Numbered from the stretch's first letter, positions 1 to 8,440 are shown. The stretch: 64,000 bases of DNA from Frondihabitans sp. PhB188 (GCF_003752365.1 NZ_RJUO01000001.1:124001-188000), one strand, 5' to 3'. Notes: generated by a model not told the origin, from the letters alone. A program made the numbers and translations.

Positions 1-3
1 GGA

Positions 4-306
4 GTGCTGAGCAAGAAGACCGGCGGGGCGTCGCAAGACCTCGGAGCGCAGGTCAAGGCGCTGGTTCAGGCGGCCGAGCCGCTCCAAGGCAAGTTCAACG
101 GCCAGGGGCGCGCCGCCTTCGACCGCTTCAAGGGTCAGTCCGACGAGGTCGCGAACGAGCTCAACGCCTCGCTGTCGGCCGTGCTCACCGGCATCGGCGG
201 CATGAACACCGCATTCGGAACCGGCGACCAGCAGCTCGCCGACGACCAGGCCCAGGCCCAGGGCTCGGTCAACTTCGACGCCGCGCGCTTCAGCGGCTCG
301 CACTGA
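4..306 (+). CDS. WXG100-like small secreted protein of a type VII secretion locus
   Basis: A 100-residue, Ala/Gln-rich, mostly helical protein without a signal peptide, the usual size of ESX/WXG100 substrates. The helix-turn-helix hairpin has a degenerate W-x-G turn, with F-N-G at about residues 31-33 in place of the tryptophan. The GTG start lies three bases from the window edge and the frame is open to the edge, so the true start could lie further upstream. It is followed 13 bp later by another ESAT-6-like gene, which supports a heterodimer-type secreted pair. Role inferred: substrate or chaperone of the type VII system that exports the large toxin encoded downstream. Confidence 0.6.
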   Translation: MLSKKTGGASQDLGAQVKALVQAAEPLQGKFNGQGRAAFDRFKGQSDEVANELNASLSAVLTGIGGMNTAFGTGDQQLADDQAQAQGSVNFDAARFSGSH

Positions 307-319
307 GGGGGAGAGACAG

Positions 320-634
320 ATGGCAGGCAACCAGGCAGACCGCCGCGACTACGACGTCGCCGCGTCGCAGAGCGCTCAAGACAACTTCAACACCGTCGCC
401 GCACGCCTCGAGGCGCTCATCGACCAGCGCGACGGCGACGTCCGTGCCGCGATGAGCGACTACCAGGCCGACGGCGTGTCGGACGAATACCAGTCGAAAG
501 AGCTCCGCTGGAAGAACGCGGCCGCCGAGGTCAAGCAGATCATCCAGACCCTCCGCACGTCGCTCCAGAGCAACGACGACACCGCGCAGGCCACGCTCCA
601 GAAGGCGAAGAGCGCGGTCGACAACATCGGCTGA
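320..634 (+). CDS. ESAT-6-like (pore-forming ESAT-6 family) protein
   Basis: A 104-residue, highly charged all-helical protein with no signal peptide, similar in length and composition to the 'pore-forming ESAT-6 family' proteins of Microbacteriaceae. A good ribosome binding site (GGGGGAGAGA) sits just upstream of the ATG. The second half (residues about 50-100) is a long amphipathic helix that includes R-W-K-N, the likely counterpart of the WXG turn. It is co-directional with the genes on either side, so a small-partner role in type VII secretion is likely. Family assignment rests on size, helical pattern and context, not on a diagnostic catalytic motif. Confidence 0.6.
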   Translation: MAGNQADRRDYDVAASQSAQDNFNTVAARLEALIDQRDGDVRAAMSDYQADGVSDEYQSKELRWKNAAAEVKQIIQTLRTSLQSNDDTAQATLQKAKSAVDNIG

Positions 635-663
635 CCGGGCCGTTCCATGCAAGGGGGAGCACC

Positions 664-1068
664 ATGACCTGGAAGGTCGATCCGGCCGGCGTGAAGTCGG
701 TCCTCTCGAGCGTCACCACTGAGAGCGCGCCCATCTACGACGCGCTCGGCAAGGTCGACGCCACCGTGCAGTCGGCGGCGCTCAACGCGCAGTCGCAGGT
801 CATCGCGTCGGCGCTCGGCGAGTTCTTCTCGTCGATCACGAAGTCGACCGAGACCGTGCAGCAGCGCATCCCGGCCGCCGTCGACGGTGCCGCCACCGCG
901 ACGATCGCGATCAACCACGGCGACGAGGAGATGGCGGCGACCTCCGAGTCGATGGCCGTCCACGCCGCGACGACGAACGACTTCTCGTTCTTCGACGGGC
1001 AGGGCTCTGGCACGGACGCAGGATCCGCTCCGACGCCGTCGAGCCAGCGCCCCGGGGCCGCCCAGTGA
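664..1068 (+). CDS. DUF6507-like type VII-associated protein
   Basis: A 134-residue protein starting M-T-W-K-V-D, with alternating helical segments and a Ser/Pro/Gly-rich tail (residues about 110-134). It resembles the DUF6507 family that accompanies WXG100 toxins in actinobacteria. The Shine-Dalgarno GGGGGAG precedes the ATG. Its stop overlaps the GTG start of the big toxin gene (GTGA), so the two are translationally coupled. Such small helical proteins commonly pair with the N-terminal targeting domain of the toxin. I infer the same here. No enzymatic motif is visible. Confidence 0.55.
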   Translation: MTWKVDPAGVKSVLSSVTTESAPIYDALGKVDATVQSAALNAQSQVIASALGEFFSSITKSTETVQQRIPAAVDGAATATIAINHGDEEMAATSESMAVHAATTNDFSFFDGQGSGTDAGSAPTPSSQRPGAAQ

Positions 1069-3482
1069 GCCTCATCGACCCCGCCGCCCTCCCCGGCGAA
1101 GGGCTGCGGCCCTGGCAGGTCGTTGCCGACGCGACCACCCTCAACGGCCTGGGCACCGACATCCGCGACGCCGGTGCCGCGACGCTCCGCGCCTGGCAGA
1201 CCCTGCCCGCGTCATATCAGTCGGACGGCGCCGAGCACCTCTACGACGTGATGACCCCGGTGGGGCAGGCCTCGACCGTCATCGGCGACGGCTTCGGCGC
1301 TGTGGCCGCAGCCCTCTCGGCCTACGCCGAGGCGGTGACGCCGATCCAGAAGCAGCTCGCCGCGCTCAAGGCCGAGGCGCAGACGTTCGTCTACCAGGCG
1401 AACCACTACACGGCGCACGACCAGGTCAGCACCGACCCGTGGGTGATCGCCAGCGGCGTCGTCACGGGCAGCATCCTGCCGACGGTCACCATCGACTCCT
1501 GGGATCAGGACCAGGCGATGGTCGACAAGAACAACGACCTCATCCGCCGCGGCAAAGACCTCGCCGACCAGTGGATCGCCGCTCAGGAGACGTGCGCCGC
1601 CGCGATCCTGACCGCAGCCGGCCAGTCGCCCGACTCGACGTCGGGTCGTCAGACACCCGCCGAGATCATGGACCAGGTCGAGGCGATGATGCCGAAGATG
1701 CCGTGGGAGGGCGAGAAAGACATCACGACCCCCTGGGGCTCGACCGGCAGCCGAAAGGAATCCTGCGGCGAGAAGACGCTCGGATTCCCGGCGCACCTTG
1801 TCGGGGGAGTGGTCACCGGTGCTTACAAGATGGTGCAGGGTGTCAATACCCTCCTCACCGGCTACGACGGAACTGGCGTGCCCTGGTACGCCGAGCTCAT
1901 CGCCGGCGCTGTGACCGGGCGGTCCGATCTGACCGGCGACGCCTGGAGCCGGGCCGGGCAGGCGTACGGCGGTGCCTGGATGGGTCTGTCGCATCTGGCC
2001 GCGTCGTTGAACCCGGTGCAGCAGGCGATCGACGGCCTCGCTCTGTCGCCGCTCGCCGACGTCCTCCCCGACGCGGTGAAGACCACGATGCAGGATCAGG
2101 CCCACGCCGACTTCACCGCACTCGGTGACACGGTCGGCGGCCTCGTCGGGCTGAAGCTCCCCGACCAGTGGTGGGAGTCGAAGTCGTGGGACGGCTACAA
2201 CATCGCGCAGTCGTGGATCGACGACCCCGGCGGGGCCGCCGGCGAGTCGGTCTTCAACATCGGGTCGTTCTTCATCCCCGGCGCCGGCGAGGTCGGCGCG
2301 GGAGCGCACGGCGCCGAGGCAGCCGGAGCCGCGGCGCACGGCGCCGAGGCGTCGCACCTCGGCGGGTTCGCCGAGGCCGTGGGCAAGGCCGGCACGCCGC
2401 TCGACCTCATCGCCGCCACCAAGGGCGTCGACTCCGAGGTGCTCAAGGGCATCGAGCCGGTGCGCCTGGCCGACGACGCCGTGCCGCCGGTGGCCGACCT
2501 CTCCGAGATCGACACGGTCCACGACCTCCAGTCGAAGGTGTGGTCGGGGCACGACGCCCCCGTCGAGCAGCTGCCGAGCGCCGTCGAGCACGAGCCTGCG
2601 CTCGTCGGCTCCGGTGCCTCGGGTGCCGAGCACGGCGCCTCCGGGTCCGGCGCCGCGGACTCGGTCCGGCCGCCGTCCGCCGAGCACGGCTCGACGACGG
2701 TCGAGCGCGGCCCCGATGCCAGCCCACAGAGCCACGTCGACGCATCGCAGCCCTCGCACGCAAGTGGGCCGTCGCACGCCGACTCCGGTTCGGGCAGCGG
2801 CGGCTCGGGCAGCAGCGGCTCAGGCAGCGGCGCCTCCGGCCACGGCTCGAGCGGCGGGGAGACCCCGCCGCACGGCCCGCAGCACGGCGCGGACGGCGAC
2901 CTCGGCGGTCAGCCGCACGACGCGGGGCCTCACCGTTCGTCGGATTACGTCGAGACGCCTCCCGACCACGTCGCCACCGCCACCGACCCGGCCGTCGTCA
3001 CGCTCGACTCGGGCAGCCCCGGCGCGTGGAACCACGAGATGTACCACAGCAGGATCGAGCCGAACACGGTCTACGTCGTCGACGACGGCAAGTACGTCTT
3101 CCACACCGACGACGTCGGCCGGCTGCAGCACGCTGAGGGGCACTTCGATCCGAACCAGGTGACGGACGGCACGGCTCGCAACGCGTATCAGCAGCGCGTC
3201 ATGCCGGGCAAGATCCCGGGTTACGACGCGGGCCACCCGTTCGGGATTCGCTTCGACACCCCGGCTGAAGGTCTCAACAACGTGCCGCAGCTGTCCGAGG
3301 TCAACCGCGGCGCGTATCGCGCTCTGGAAGACTCGTGGGCCAAGAAGATCGACGCCGGTCACAGTGTCGATGTGACGATCGACTTCTCCTATCCGCACGG
3401 CGACCCGACGCGAATTCCCACCGGCTACACAGTCGAGTGGAACATCGACGGGAAGATGTATCAGCGGTCCTTCCGAAACTGA
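1065..3482 (+). CDS. Type VII-secreted polymorphic toxin with C-terminal DNA/RNA non-specific endonuclease domain
   Basis: An 805-residue protein with three parts. The helical N-terminus (about 1-200) is WXG/LXG-like and carries the secretion signal. A pre-toxin region (about 210-480) with glycine-rich hydrophobic stretches follows, then a His/Ser/Gly-rich low-complexity linker (about 500-650). The last 150 residues match the Endonuclease_NS_2 type of polymorphic toxin: D-A-G-H with His724 as the expected catalytic base, L-N-N-V-P-Q with Asn738/739 as the expected magnesium ligand, then V-N-R-G and a final G-T/V-E-W type strand. Usual members have DRGH or DDAGH, so this is a mild variant. The GTG start overlaps the preceding stop. 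Likely role: contact-dependent killing of competitors by nucleic acid degradation, neutralised by the next gene. Confidence 0.8.
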   Translation: MSLIDPAALPGEGLRPWQVVADATTLNGLGTDIRDAGAATLRAWQTLPASYQSDGAEHLYDVMTPVGQASTVIGDGFGAVAAALSAYAEAVTPIQKQLAALKAEAQTFVYQANHYTAHDQVSTDPWVIASGVVTGSILPTVTIDSWDQDQAMVDKNNDLIRRGKDLADQWIAAQETCAAAILTAAGQSPDSTSGRQTPAEIMDQVEAMMPKMPWEGEKDITTPWGSTGSRKESCGEKTLGFPAHLVGGVVTGAYKMVQGVNTLLTGYDGTGVPWYAELIAGAVTGRSDLTGDAWSRAGQAYGGAWMGLSHLAASLNPVQQAIDGLALSPLADVLPDAVKTTMQDQAHADFTALGDTVGGLVGLKLPDQWWESKSWDGYNIAQSWIDDPGGAAGESVFNIGSFFIPGAGEVGAGAHGAEAAGAAAHGAEASHLGGFAEAVGKAGTPLDLIAATKGVDSEVLKGIEPVRLADDAVPPVADLSEIDTVHDLQSKVWSGHDAPVEQLPSAVEHEPALVGSGASGAEHGASGSGAADSVRPPSAEHGSTTVERGPDASPQSHVDASQPSHASGPSHADSGSGSGGSGSSGSGSGASGHGSSGGETPPHGPQHGADGDLGGQPHDAGPHRSSDYVETPPDHVATATDPAVVTLDSGSPGAWNHEMYHSRIEPNTVYVVDDGKYVFHTDDVGRLQHAEGHFDPNQVTDGTARNAYQQRVMPGKIPGYDAGHPFGIRFDTPAEGLNNVPQLSEVNRGAYRALEDSWAKKIDAGHSVDVTIDFSYPHGDPTRIPTGYTVEWNIDGKMYQRSFRN

Positions 3483-3531
3483 TCGGTGCCATCCTGGTAG
3501 CCGTGCAACCGACGAAAGCGACAGCAAAGCA

Positions 3532-4518
3532 GTGAGTCCCACTCTCGAAGAAGTCCAGAGGTCCGCCGACGCCCAACGCGAGCTGGCCCTCACGCTCTTC
3601 CGTGCGGCTCCCCCGGGTGAGTGGATCACCCTCGTGAGCGAGTTCGTCGAGGGCGGATCGGCGAATATCGCGAGTTCAGAGGTCATTCGCGCTGATTCGT
3701 CCACGGACAGTGTCAGGGGCGGGTTCGCCGTCTTCGAAGCCTGGTCCGCCGTTCGCGCCGCGATGGTCGACGGTGAGAGAGGCACGTGGCTGTCGGCGAC
3801 CGTGACCATCGAGGCGGCCGGCAGGTTCCACTACGACTTCAACTACGACGTCCGACCGTACGGTGGTTCTCTCACCGGCCTGCTCACGCCGCCCGACGAC
3901 CCGGACGACGTCATGCCGACCGACGACGACTGGCGCGAAGACCTGCGCCGCTACCCGCGCTCGGCCGAGTTCCTGCCCCCCTGGCTCGCCGCCCTCGCGG
4001 GCGTCGGCGATGCCCCCGTGGTCGCGCCCGACGAGGCCCTCGACTCGCCTGTCATCACGGCCGCCCTCGCAGCGCCTGTCACCTGGCCGGATCAGCTCTC
4101 CGCGCTCGAGAGCTCACCCGAGTGGAGCGACCTCTTCGCCGCGGTGTCGGCGAGTACCGCCGCGCAGCTCGACGCGAACCGCGACATCGCCTCGGCGCTC
4201 GCCTCCGAGAGCAGGCGTGCCGAGTGGGGCGGCTGGCTCGACAGCCTCCTGCAGGCCGTGTTCAGCGACGTGTTCGCGAGCCGCATCGAGTCAGGCGACG
4301 TCGCCGGCCTCGAGCGGGTGTGGCGTCCCCTCGAAGCCGCGGGCCTCGCTAAGGCGCCGGCAGGACTCGAGAACGTCGACCGGTCGGCACCCGTCGCCGG
4401 GGTCGGCGGCAGGGTGCCCGACGTCGTGACGCGACTGGTCGACGACGTCTCCGACGCGCTCGGCGACCTCATCGGGGGGCAGCTGACCCAGCGGTTCGGA
4501 GTGACGCCGGAGGCCTAG
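3532..4518 (+). CDS. Immunity protein, YezG/DUF600-like N-terminus with extra C-terminal domain
   Basis: A 328-residue acidic protein encoded 49 bp after the endonuclease toxin. Residues 1-160 resemble the YezG family that neutralises LXG nuclease toxins: an N-terminal helix followed by P-P-G-E-W, a central F-x-Y-D-x-R-P strand, then W-R-E-D-L-R-R-Y-P-R and P-P-W-L. Position and acidity fit an immunity partner. Residues about 165-328 form a separate helical region I do not recognise, so the protein is about twice the usual YezG length. It may come from a fusion with a second immunity module. The GTG start has only a weak ribosome site, and the stop overlaps the convergent gene's stop. Confidence 0.6.
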   Translation: MSPTLEEVQRSADAQRELALTLFRAAPPGEWITLVSEFVEGGSANIASSEVIRADSSTDSVRGGFAVFEAWSAVRAAMVDGERGTWLSATVTIEAAGRFHYDFNYDVRPYGGSLTGLLTPPDDPDDVMPTDDDWREDLRRYPRSAEFLPPWLAALAGVGDAPVVAPDEALDSPVITAALAAPVTWPDQLSALESSPEWSDLFAAVSASTAAQLDANRDIASALASESRRAEWGGWLDSLLQAVFSDVFASRIESGDVAGLERVWRPLEAAGLAKAPAGLENVDRSAPVAGVGGRVPDVVTRLVDDVSDALGDLIGGQLTQRFGVTPEA

Positions 4519-4904
4519 GGGGCCGGGTCGGTCGACGGCGGCATCGGCGGGGACGCCAGGTCGACGAGGGTGCCGCCGAGGGCTGAGGCGATCGCTTCGG
4601 CGAGGCGGACGGCCAGTTGCTGCGCCGCGCCCCATGGCACGACCACATCGGACCACCAGACGTGCTCCAGGGTGCCCGGCCGAGGTTGGACACCCGGCAG
4701 GATCCGCGCGATCTCGTCGGGCCCGGGGGCGCGCTGCGGGTGCAGGACGGTCACGAGCGGATCGGACTCCGGCGTGCTGAAGCGGGCCAGCAGGCCGCCG
4801 GCGTCGAGGTGCAGCGCGATCGGCACCCCGATGGCGTCGGCCGCGCTCCGGAAGGCCGCATCGCCGGGCATCTCGGGCGTCAGCAGCACGAACTCACGGG
4901 GCAT
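4515..4904 (-). CDS. Hypothetical protein of the type VII locus
   Basis: A 129-residue soluble protein with a Pro-rich C-terminus. No family is recognised. It overlaps the upstream DUF6177 gene by 11 bp, and its stop shares bases with the convergent immunity gene stop, so intergenic space is essentially absent. Translational coupling to DUF6177 suggests a joint role in the secretion or regulation of the locus. No signal peptide, membrane segment or cysteine pair is visible. Confidence 0.55.
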   Translation of the reverse strand: MPREFVLLTPEMPGDAAFRSAADAIGVPIALHLDAGGLLARFSTPESDPLVTVLHPQRAPGPDEIARILPGVQPRPGTLEHVWWSDVVVPWGAAQQLAVRLAEAIASALGGTLVDLASPPMPPSTDPAP

Positions 4905-6012
4905 CGGGGTGCGCCTCTCGGATCGGGCCGCTCTCGTGGATCGGGCTTGGGCTCGGGCTGGGGCTGGGGCTGGGGCTCGGGCGCAGGCGCAAGCCGGTGA
5001 GCTGCTCGAGGCGATCGCGGCCGAGCGCCTCGACGACGGCCTCGGCGCGGGGCCAGCCGCCGGTGCGGTCGGCGGGATCGTCGCGGAGCGGGAAGACGAG
5101 GGCCGGCACGCGGGGACGGCCGGCGAGGACGGCTCCGAACCGGTCGGCCATCCCGGCCGGGTCGAGCCCGAGGTCGCGCACCGCCGGGGCGCCGATCAGG
5201 AGGGCGACGGGCTCGGGATCCTGCCGCACGAAAGGACGCGTCGCCAGATCGCGGTTGCCCACGCGCGCAAAGATCGAGGCGACGAGGGGGAGGGCCTCGT
5301 CGGCCAGCGACGCCAGCAGGCTCGGAGCGGCATGGAACGCGCGGGCCACGGCACTCGACCCGGGCGCGCCGACGCCGACGAGGCCGGTGACGACCTCCTC
5401 GACGCCGCGGTCGGTGCGTCGCCCCAGGAGGCTCGCCGCCAGAGGGTGCTCGGCTGAGCCGCCGACCAGCACGCGGGTGTCGTGCGGCATGCGGGCGCGG
5501 ATAGCGGCCGTCACGGCGTCCTTGCTCCACGGCTCGTCGAGGGGCTCGGCGGTGCCCCACCAGGTCGGGGCCGTGGCGCCGCCGAGGGTCGCGAACACCT
5601 CCGCAGCACGGCCGAGGCGGGTCGCGTCCTCGGCCCGGTGCCGGATCGAGGCCGACACCACGAACTGCGTCTGGTCGGGCTGCTCGAGGGTGGCGTAGCG
5701 CGACGACACGGCGTCGTCGTCAGCGGGTGGTTCGAGCACGGCCTCGACCGACGGCAGCGTGCGGCCGGTGATCCCGTCGCGCAGCCCCTCGGCCGAGCGG
5801 ACCACCCATGCACCGCCGGCGATCGCCATGAGGTCGCGGTAGGCGTCGGTGAGCCGGGTCTGCTCGTCGCTCACGAGCACCACCCTGAGGCCGGCGGACG
5901 CCGCCCGGATGAACAGGTCGGACCGCAGCTGCGTCAGCGCGACGACCCGGGCGCGAGTCTCGGTGTGCACCATCCCCGGCGAGACGGCGTCGGCGAGCGG
6001 ATGGAAGGGCAC
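4894..6012 (-). CDS. DUF6177 family protein
   Basis: A 372-residue soluble protein resembling the DUF6177 family found beside WXG100 and EccC genes in Microbacteriaceae and relatives. The N-terminal half has Rossmann-like strands (residues about 30-80). The C-terminus carries a perfect (Ser-Pro)n run at about residues 345-357, encoded by a GGGCTC/GGGCTG tandem near 4940-4985, a likely slippage-prone stretch. A TAGCCT hexamer lies exactly six bases before the GTG start with no Shine-Dalgarno, which fits leaderless transcription. Molecular function is unknown. The location supports a type VII accessory role. Confidence 0.6.
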   Translation of the reverse strand: MPFHPLADAVSPGMVHTETRARVVALTQLRSDLFIRAASAGLRVVLVSDEQTRLTDAYRDLMAIAGGAWVVRSAEGLRDGITGRTLPSVEAVLEPPADDDAVSSRYATLEQPDQTQFVVSASIRHRAEDATRLGRAAEVFATLGGATAPTWWGTAEPLDEPWSKDAVTAAIRARMPHDTRVLVGGSAEHPLAASLLGRRTDRGVEEVVTGLVGVGAPGSSAVARAFHAAPSLLASLADEALPLVASIFARVGNRDLATRPFVRQDPEPVALLIGAPAVRDLGLDPAGMADRFGAVLAGRPRVPALVFPLRDDPADRTGGWPRAEAVVEALGRDRLEQLTGLRLRPSPSPSPSPSPSPIHESGPIREAHPDAP

Positions 6013-6105
6013 TCGTCCAGGCTAGCTCCGCGTGCCGGGCTGTGTCGTCAGCCGGGTGATCTGGTGTGCAGGAACGTGCGGCACCTCGCCCAGTACCATC
6101 GCCGA

Positions 6106-6441
6106 GTGCGCTCCCTCCTCTCGTGGCTCTCCCTCCCCGCCTTCGCCGCGCTATACCTGTGGCGCGCCTCCGTCCGCGAGTTCCCGTCGGGGACCCCGTG
6201 GATCTACCTCGCGCTCGGCGTGCTGCTGTTCGTCGTTTACGGCGTCGACAAGCGGGCCGCGCGCCGTGGTCGATGGAGGATCAGCGAGCGCAACCTGCTC
6301 GTCGTCGGGGTGCTGGGCGGCTGGATGGGCGCCGTCGTCGCGCAGCAGGTGTTCCGGCACAAGACGCGCAAGTCGTCGTTCCAGTGGGCGTTCTGGGCGA
6401 CCGTGACGGTGAACGCGGTCGTGGTGCTGGCGTTCGTCTGA
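6106..6441 (+). CDS. DUF1294 family small membrane protein
   Basis: A 111-residue integral membrane protein with about four hydrophobic segments. The typical DUF1294 core is present: Y-G-x-D-K-x-A-A-R-x-G-R-W-R-I-S-E, then G-G-W-x-G-A and H-K-T-R-K-x-S-F. The GTG start at 6106 gives the family length and has TACCAT six bases upstream, again a leaderless pattern. Longer upstream extensions in this frame run antisense to the DUF6177 gene and are not credible. Function of the family is not established. Confidence 0.8.
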   Translation: MRSLLSWLSLPAFAALYLWRASVREFPSGTPWIYLALGVLLFVVYGVDKRAARRGRWRISERNLLVVGVLGGWMGAVVAQQVFRHKTRKSSFQWAFWATVTVNAVVVLAFV

Positions 6442-6800
6442 TCATCACCCCGGATGTCGGCTGCGTCTGTCATCATCGACGCATCTCGTCGCCCCTGGCT
6501 CGTGAACATCGCGGCGTCGGCGGCCTGGCGCCGCGCGCTGCGCGCTGCGCGCTGCGCGCTGCGCTCGGTGGCAAGGATTGCTGGCAGAGGGGTCCTCGTG
6601 GGGCGTGCAGTCGGGCGCGGTTCTCCTTGCGCGAGCTGCACCTCGGCGGCGGAATCCTTGTGGGGCGCGCACGCGTCCTTGTGAGCGAACGCAGTGCGCG
6701 GGCGCTGTGCGCGAACGCAATGCGCGAGCGCAGGGCGAGCTCGCCGGGTCTCGTCCTCGAGTACGAGGTCATTGTCGGCGGCATCGCCTAGCCTCGTCTG
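6442..6800. repeat. Repeat-rich intergenic region upstream of the lysozyme-like gene
   Basis: No gene is credible here. The region contains four perfect tandem copies of the 7-mer CGCGCTG at 6534-6561. It also has several copies of TCCTTGYG (near 6630, 6655 and 6677) and GAACGCARTGCGCG-type units at about 6690-6730. TAGCCT at 6789-6794 is the likely -10 box of the downstream gene. The TCCTTG words are the reverse complement of the CAAGGA words repeated on the other side of that gene. Confidence 0.6.
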
Positions 6801-7598
6801 GTGCCCCGTCGTCCGTCGTCCCGTCGCAGTGCCGTGCCCACGCGGAGTCCGCGCCGGGCACGGGTGGCTCGCCGTCGCTCGACGGCCGGCCGCGGCAACC
6901 GCCGGCGCGCCGGCCTCACGCCGCGGCCGACCGAGCGGCTGCTCGGGTTCGCGCTCGCGATCGGCTCGGGCCTCGTCGTCACCCTGGCCGTGGCGATCGG
7001 CATCTCCGCCGTCGCGTCGGGGGTCGGCACCCGTATCGGCGACGCCGCGAACGCCGTCGCGAAGGCCGCCTCGGGCGGAGCCGGCGGACAGTCGGGCACG
7101 ACGGCCGGCGGAGCCGACGCGGGGTCGGCCGGGGTCAGCTGCCCGGCCGTGAAGGCGGTGCAGGTCGGGAGCGTCCGCGTTCCTGCGGGCCCGATCGCCG
7201 GCTACTGCCAGGACCGCCTGATCAACGCCGCCCACATCATCAACGCCGCACGGGCTCAGGGCATCGGCACGCGCACCCAGGCGATCGGCGTGATGACGGC
7301 GATGGGCGAGTCGAGCCTCGTCAACATCGACCACGGCGACGCGGTCGGGCCCGACAGTCGCGGGCTGTTTCAGCAGCGCGACAACGGGGCGTGGGGCACG
7401 TACTCCGACCGCATGACCCCGTACATTGCGGCAACCCACTTCTTCGACAAGCTCGTGCGGCTGCCGAGCTGGAAGACGCTCGCGCCGACCGAGGCCGCGC
7501 ACGAGGTGCAGGTCAACGCCGATGCGAACCACTACGCGTCGTACTGGCCGGCGGCCGTCGCGGTCGTCGAGGCACTGTCGGGGCCCGTGCCGCAGTAG
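6801..7598 (+). CDS. Membrane-anchored lysozyme-like (transglycosylase-fold) protein
   Basis: A 265-residue protein. A very basic N-terminus (1-45) is followed by one membrane segment (about 46-72), a Gly/Ala-rich linker (75-110) and an extracytoplasmic domain. That domain has the goose-lysozyme-like features seen in actinobacterial cell-wall hydrolases: a helix with A-I-G-V-M-T-A-M-G-E-S-S-L (Glu170 the presumed acid), then S-R-G-L-F-Q-Q and H-Y-A-S-Y-W-P. It probably cleaves or binds peptidoglycan. The GTG start is placed by TAGCCT six bases upstream. The gene stands alone and is bracketed by two repeat-rich intergenic blocks. A phage or conjugation origin was considered, but no such genes are nearby. 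Confidence 0.6.
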   Translation: MPRRPSSRRSAVPTRSPRRARVARRRSTAGRGNRRRAGLTPRPTERLLGFALAIGSGLVVTLAVAIGISAVASGVGTRIGDAANAVAKAASGGAGGQSGTTAGGADAGSAGVSCPAVKAVQVGSVRVPAGPIAGYCQDRLINAAHIINAARAQGIGTRTQAIGVMTAMGESSLVNIDHGDAVGPDSRGLFQQRDNGAWGTYSDRMTPYIAATHFFDKLVRLPSWKTLAPTEAAHEVQVNADANHYASYWPAAVAVVEALSGPVPQ

Positions 7599-7631
7599 CG
7601 CGGGGTCCTTGTGCAAGGACGCCACGTCGCT

Positions 7632-7729
7632 TCGCAAGGACATTCGCGCCGTCGTGCACGCGTGACAAGGAGGAGCGCGCGTCGGTGCGACGCTGACAAG
7701 GACGTCTACGCGCAAGATCCTTGCGAGCG
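7632..7729. repeat. 98-bp direct repeat, copy A
   Basis: Nearly identical to 7793-7890, with two mismatches by eye and a 161-bp offset. It contains three CAAGGA words and a perfect small hairpin CGCAAG-ATC-CTTGCG at its right end. It lies between the lysozyme-like gene and DUF427, and no gene is present. Confidence 0.9.
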
Positions 7730-7792
7730 CGCGCGGCCCGAGCAGGGATGGAGTCGCGGTGCGCGTTCCTTTGGCGAGGACGGCGCGTGTGC

Positions 7793-7890
7793 TCGCAAGG
7801 ACATTCGCGTCGTCGTGCACGCGTGACAAGGAGGAGCGCGCGTCGGTGCGACGCTGACAAGGACGTCTACGCGCAAGATCCTCGCGAGCG
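7793..7890. repeat. 98-bp direct repeat, copy B
   Basis: Second copy of the repeat at 7632-7729. The terminal hairpin is weakened by a T-to-C change in its right arm (CTCGCG). It ends about 38 bp before the DUF427 start, so its last part may be transcribed or may carry promoter functions. Confidence 0.9.
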
Positions 7891-7927
7891 TGTGAGCGCA
7901 CACGGCGAGCAGGAGCACGATGGCCCC

Positions 7928-8440
7928 ATGCGCCACACCACCCGCCGCCCCCCGCACCGCGTCGACCCCGGCCCCGGCCAGGAGTCCGTCTGGGACTACC
8001 CGCGCCCGCCCCGCGTGGAGCCGTCGGGCGAGCACATCGTCGTGCGGCTCGGCGGCCAGACGGTCGCCGAGACGGACGCGTCGTTCCGCGTGCTCGAGAC
8101 GAGCCACCCGCCGGTCTACTACCTGCCCCGCTCCGCGTTCTCGCCCGGCGCGCTGCAGCCCGCCCCGGGCCGGAGCCTCTGCGAGTTCAAGGGGCAGGCG
8201 GCGTACCTCGACGTCGTCGCCGGGGGAGTCGTCGCTCCGCGCGCCGGCTGGTTCTACCGCGAGCCGTGGCCGGGCTTCGAGATGCTGCGCGACACGGTCG
8301 CCGTCTACCCCGGCGCGATGGAGTCGTGCGACGTCGACGGCGAACGGGTCGCCGCGCAGGAGGGCGACTTCTACGGCGGCTGGATCACATCGCGCATCGT
8401 CGGGCCATTCAAGGGAGCGCCCGGCACGCTGGGCTGGTGA
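7928..8440 (+). CDS. DUF427 domain-containing protein
   Basis: A 170-residue protein of the DUF427 family, a small beta-rich fold. It shows the family's core signature: E-S-V-W-D-Y-P-R-P-P, then V-V-R-L-G-G-Q-x-V-A-E-T and S-H-P-P-V-Y-Y-L-P, followed by C-E-F-K-G-x-A and a late G-G-W-I-T. The ATG at 7928 is supported by CACGAT six bases upstream and by the domain boundary. Biochemical role is unknown. It is encoded alone, downstream of the 98-bp repeats. Confidence 0.85.
   Translation: MRHTTRRPPHRVDPGPGQESVWDYPRPPRVEPSGEHIVVRLGGQTVAETDASFRVLETSHPPVYYLPRSAFSPGALQPAPGRSLCEFKGQAAYLDVVAGGVVAPRAGWFYREPWPGFEMLRDTVAVYPGAMESCDVDGERVAAQEGDFYGGWITSRIVGPFKGAPGTLGW

Noticed and set aside
6801-7598. Phage or integrative element lysis gene
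   Set aside because: No integrase, tail, capsid, portal or terminase genes are in the neighbourhood. A lone cell-wall hydrolase is common.
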